DNA from: Plantago major
Lineage: Eukaryota; Streptophyta; Magnoliopsida; Lamiales; Plantaginaceae
Assembly: GCA_026545765.1 (NCBI GenBank)
Contig: JAIFAC010000165.1
Location: forward strand, 62,001-126,000
Direction of reading: 5' to 3'
DNA: 64,000 nucleotides
Part shown: in pieces, positions 61,101-64,000 of the stretch
Position numbering within the stretch: position 1 is the first letter of the stretch
Layout of the letters: every line of letters starts with the position of its first letter
Made by a program: the position numbers and the translations under genes
The notes under the pieces: model-generated
What the model was told of the DNA's origin: nothing
Databases searched by the model: none
Seen by the model: only the letters and a program-made list of their open reading frames with translations

Positions 61101-62622
61101 TACAAATGTAATTCAAAATAAATCATACAGTATAAAATGATAAAAAATTATACTATAAAAACTCATTAGAAGCTACAGCACACATTCTACCTTGCTAAAT
61201 GAATATAGATGTAACGAAAAATCATCACAATTCTCATTTTATGATGCTAAATTAACACATAATCTATAGCATATAGTCATATACTGTATATAAGAATTAT
61301 TACTCAAAATCTCTTTTCATGATGAAGTACATTACCAAAAGCGGCAATAAAGTGATCTGTCTAGAGCAAAATTCAGTGAAACTGGGTGACTTAAGAATTT
61401 TACAAGCGAGCTCGGAGCACAGGACAAGTTCGGTGTGGAAGCCTTAGTGTGATCTAGGGTATCTCTAAGCAGAATTTAAGAGACTATATTCCTTTACATT
61501 AAATTAAGCAGCAATAAGCAAGTCCCAGTGATTGACATCTTGAAACCATTTATCTATATACTTAACATTCATCATACATGCACAGAGATCATGCAGCAAA
61601 ACTTTCTAACAAAATCCTCATTGATATGCAATCAGACAAACCTAAAAACACATCAACGAAAATCATATGAGAATTTGAAGGTTGTTTTGAGTAAACACAT
61701 GCCAAATTTCTCACAATAAGTATATCCAGCAGAAGTTTCCCATTCAGTACTTAAATATATCTAAATATATCAATTGCAACACTGATATAATTCCATTCTC
61801 ATTGTGACAACAACACTACTTGAAAACCGCAAACAAGCACATACCTGCTGCAACAACGCAATCCTCTGGTTCATCAGCCATCACAACAGCACAGAACGGA
61901 AACCTCGAGGCTTTCAAGCTATTACTCATCTTAAACCCCTCACTAGCCTTCACACTCCCACCCCAGCAAACAAAATTCTCATTCAAAAACGCCGCCAACA
62001 TCTCACTACACAATGTCCTCTCACAGAACCCCTGCGTATCAGGATGCTCCGGAGAATGCAAGTACACAAACAGAAGCTTATACTCATGCCTAGACCTCTG
62101 CAACGCATCCATGAAACTCTCAGCTACAAAATTAGGCCTCGAACCCCTGACATAATCCCTCTCAAAACTAGACACAAACTCCAACGCTTCGGCAGCTGAC
62201 TGCGAAACCAGAAACCAACAGGTGGCCGGTCCTCCGCCACGTCCGGGGGCATTTAGACCGATCGCACCTAAGGAGTAGGACAGAATACCACCAGCAGCCC
62301 AGAGACCAAATCCGACAACGCCTGAAATTAATCCTAGGCTAGTGGAAACGATGGAAAATGGCAGAGTGATCAATTTCCAAGCTAATCCAGGAGGTTGATT
62401 GTTTCCGTCTGGAGGTAAAACTAGGCCTCCGGTGTCTTCTGGCACTTGATTCAAACCAGTGGTGGAGGGTGAGGCAGAGGAAGAGGGGTTATTGGAGGTG
62501 ATAGAGGAAATGGCTAATTCGAGGTCCCAATTGTGTGCGGAAAGGATCTCAGTGGACAAATCAGGATCAGAGATGCCTGTGATTGCTTGGAAATACGCCA
62601 ATTTATCGGCCACATCTCCCAT
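58174..62622 (-). CDS. PUX10: UBX domain protein, PUX10-like (FAF2/UBXD8 type), four exons
   Basis: Adaptor that brings the CDC48/p97 ATPase to substrates; Arabidopsis PUX10 acts at lipid droplets. Exons (minus): 62622-61845, 60074-59904, 59745-59542, 58401-58174, about 459 residues. Order: UBA-like N-terminus (DKLAYFQAITGI...ILSAHNWDLELAIS), a hydrophobic hairpin at about 90-130 (LPFSIVSTSLGLISGVVGFG), a UAS thioredoxin-like domain (LLFVYLHSPEHPDTQGFC), a charged coiled coil (EEQERLEREAAEAERK), and a UBX domain with the CDC48-binding FPR loop (SNFPRTVYG) and the end HPQASLFVEMH. Near the end of exon 1 (about 61875-61890) the frame jumps: the expected QRIALLQQ is encoded one frame over, so one base too many or two too few are present after GATGAAC. 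Probably an error, since all else is intact. Confidence 0.92.
59020..59101. mobile_element. Partial Stowaway-like MITE end in a PUX10 intron
   Basis: Minus strand: TACTCCCTCCGTCTCTGCAC, then AAATGTCCCATTTGATTTTG, the typical terminal CTCCCTCCGT sequence of Stowaway-type MITEs. The opposite end was not found, so it is a remnant. Confidence 0.5.
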
Positions 62623-63165
62623 TCTGAGCTAGGGTTTAGGGATGGGGAATTGTGGTGGAATTGGATGTCGGTTATGGCTGCCTGAGAATCTGCTACAGTA
62701 GACAAGTGAATGGAATTTGTTTTTTCAAGTCAGGAAGGAGAGATGAAATGAAATCAAAGGATAAAATGGAATGATTATGAATTTATGACAGTGACGATGG
62801 TGAGTGTGGAGGAAAGGATAATGGACCAATTTAGACAGGTCGATGATTGTTGATTACAATGTAATCTCTACTTCACTCACACGATTAAAAGGGGATAAAT
62901 TGTTTCACTAGTGATTATTGATTTTGTCTACCGTACTGCATTTCACCTTAATTTTATGTGGTGATTCACTTTTCTAGAAGAGAACATTGGAAAGTCTCAA
63001 GGCATAAATGATTCGAAATTGGCTAAACTATTTGCTGCAGACTTGTTTCTGGTGAATATAATCAATTGACAATATGAGAGTAAAAGGTAACTACTACATT
63101 AATCAAGTCGCATACATAAAAACGAACATGGGAAAATTGCCTCTGAGATTAATAAGCTTAACTAT
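62623..63165. other. Intergenic, ZNHIT2-like 3' end to PUX10-like 5' end
   Basis: Upstream region of the PUX10-like gene. A telo-box (AAACCCTA on the minus strand, 62630-62637) lies just before its ATG; such boxes are common in leaders of housekeeping plant genes. No other gene is seen. Confidence 0.5.
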
Positions 63166-64000
63166 TTATTGAATCTCTTTGATCAAAGGCTTGCCTATTC
63201 TCTCCTTCCTCTCTTCCATTCTCATACTCCCTTGTTTACTGTCAGCATATTCTACAGCTGAAGACTTCTCTGTGGTCACAATAGCTGCCAAGGAAGACCA
63301 TGCTTCGGGTGGCTGCTCATGAACCCAACACATAATGAAGTAAGTTTTTCGCTCAGCAGACTTGAACTTGTTCTTCATTTCCAATCTTTTTGACTTCTGC
63401 AGTTTCTCAGACTTCAGCTCTTTCTCAGCAGATTGAATTAGCTTCTGCAGATCACAGAGCAAACAGATTAAAGCACCTGTGCCCAGATGAAGCAGGTTGG
63501 TTATGTCTTCCATGATGCTCAACCCAAAATTGGAACCTCCCATATGCTTGTACGACGGTGAGCACGTTTGCTCCAAGCAATAAAGCAAAGATTCTAATAC
63601 AGACTCGGGATGACCATTTTGACCCAGAACGGAAGATACACTTAACACCACCATAGCTGATTCTAAAGGGTCGGCTTTCCAGTCACCATTATAAAGGCGG
63701 AGTGTAAAGCAGTAACTGTATATAATGTCAACAAGGTGAATTGCAAGTAGTGGAGATGGTTCCGTTGCAGTGAGTGTATGGACTGGCGGTAGTGGTTTCT
63801 CAGGGCCAGGTGGAATATCGTGCAATTGATCACTTTCTATGTCATCTTTCGATGATGACCCCAACTCTTCAATTCTGATCGGTTGGACTAGTTGGGTTCC
63901 ATCTGAGCTGAGTGTTATATACTTGGCTGAAGGCTTCAACCACCAAGGATCCCATGGTTTGATCAATTTGCTGAGCTTGCCTGAAACAATGGCTCTCTGG
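63166..64000 (-). CDS. ZNHIT2-like protein, C-terminal part (runs off the window)
   Basis: Open frame on the minus strand from the window edge to the stop at 63166, about 277 residues without an intron. It reads in from the edge (AIVSGKLSKLIKPWDPWWL...), so the true start and the N-terminal HIT-type zinc finger lie beyond 64000. The pattern (K..KPWDPWWLKPSAKYITLSSDG, then PSPLLAIHLVDIIYSYCFTLRLYNGDW, a helical part, GTGALICLLCDLQKLI, and a Lys/Glu-rich tail) fits the region after the finger in ZNHIT2. In animals that protein links the R2TP complex to U5 snRNP and box C/D particle assembly. The plant role is inferred from the family. Confidence 0.75.
   Translation of the reverse strand, partial: QRAIVSGKLSKLIKPWDPWWLKPSAKYITLSSDGTQLVQPIRIEELGSSSKDDIESDQLHDIPPGPEKPLPPVHTLTATEPSPLLAIHLVDIIYSYCFTLRLYNGDWKADPLESAMVVLSVSSVLGQNGHPESVLESLLYCLEQTCSPSYKHMGGSNFGLSIMEDITNLLHLGTGALICLLCDLQKLIQSAEKELKSEKLQKSKRLEMKNKFKSAERKTYFIMCWVHEQPPEAWSSLAAIVTTEKSSAVEYADSKQGSMRMEERKERIGKPLIKEIQ

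Overview
This is nuclear DNA of a flowering plant, most likely a eudicot and perhaps an asterid of the Lamiales type. The genes have AT-rich GT-AG introns and belong to plant families (plant MTA, PUX10-type UBX protein, early nodulin-like phytocyanin). The rest is Ty1/copia retrotransposon, MITE and microsatellite DNA. The order-level guess rests on general resemblance only. There are no operons, tRNA or rRNA genes, or CRISPR arrays.

Layout. 1-10 kb is gene-free repeat DNA: two long (TA)n tracts, a fold-back MITE, an Emigrant-like MITE, at least eight copies of a ~200-bp repeat in both orientations, and three fragments of a LINE-type RNase H domain. 10.0-25.4 kb holds a large copia element: LTR, gag, pol, a long post-pol gene, a second LTR, then a second truncated PBS/gag start. 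25.9-37.7 kb is a host gene block: MYG1-like exonuclease (+), a copper-ligand-less phytocyanin (+) and the m6A methyltransferase MTA (-). 38.4-54.9 kb is a second, related copia element with both LTRs and a ~1.65-kb unclassified insertion in gag. 55.2-64 kb is a second host block: Yippee-like protein (+), PUX10-like UBX protein (-) and the C-terminal part of a ZNHIT2-like protein (-) that runs off the window.

The host genes do not form one pathway. MTA writes m6A on mRNA, PUX10 recruits CDC48 (probably at lipid droplets), the ZNHIT2-like protein belongs to R2TP-linked snRNP assembly, and MYG1 is an organelle-targeted DHH-type exonuclease. From memory, MTA and PUX10 are also close together in Arabidopsis (At4g10760 and At4g10790), so the retroelement probably expanded an old linkage group.

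Two observations stand out. (1) Both copia elements carry about 5 kb of extra sense-strand coding sequence between pol and the 3' LTR. It has its own TATA box about 190-200 bp before the ATG and at least three short introns at matching positions in both copies, with diverged intron sequence. A spliced, separately promoted post-pol gene inside an RNA-copied element is the best candidate here for an undescribed system. (2) Element copies differ from each other in a strikingly regular way: CAG and CTG become CG, and TCTG becomes TACG. Even the primer-binding site is affected. This fits basecalling collapse at CHG-methylated cytosines better than mutation, so many broken frames in the elements are probably not real. 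Three host genes also carry small frame-breaking indels (MYG1 two, MTA one, PUX10 one).
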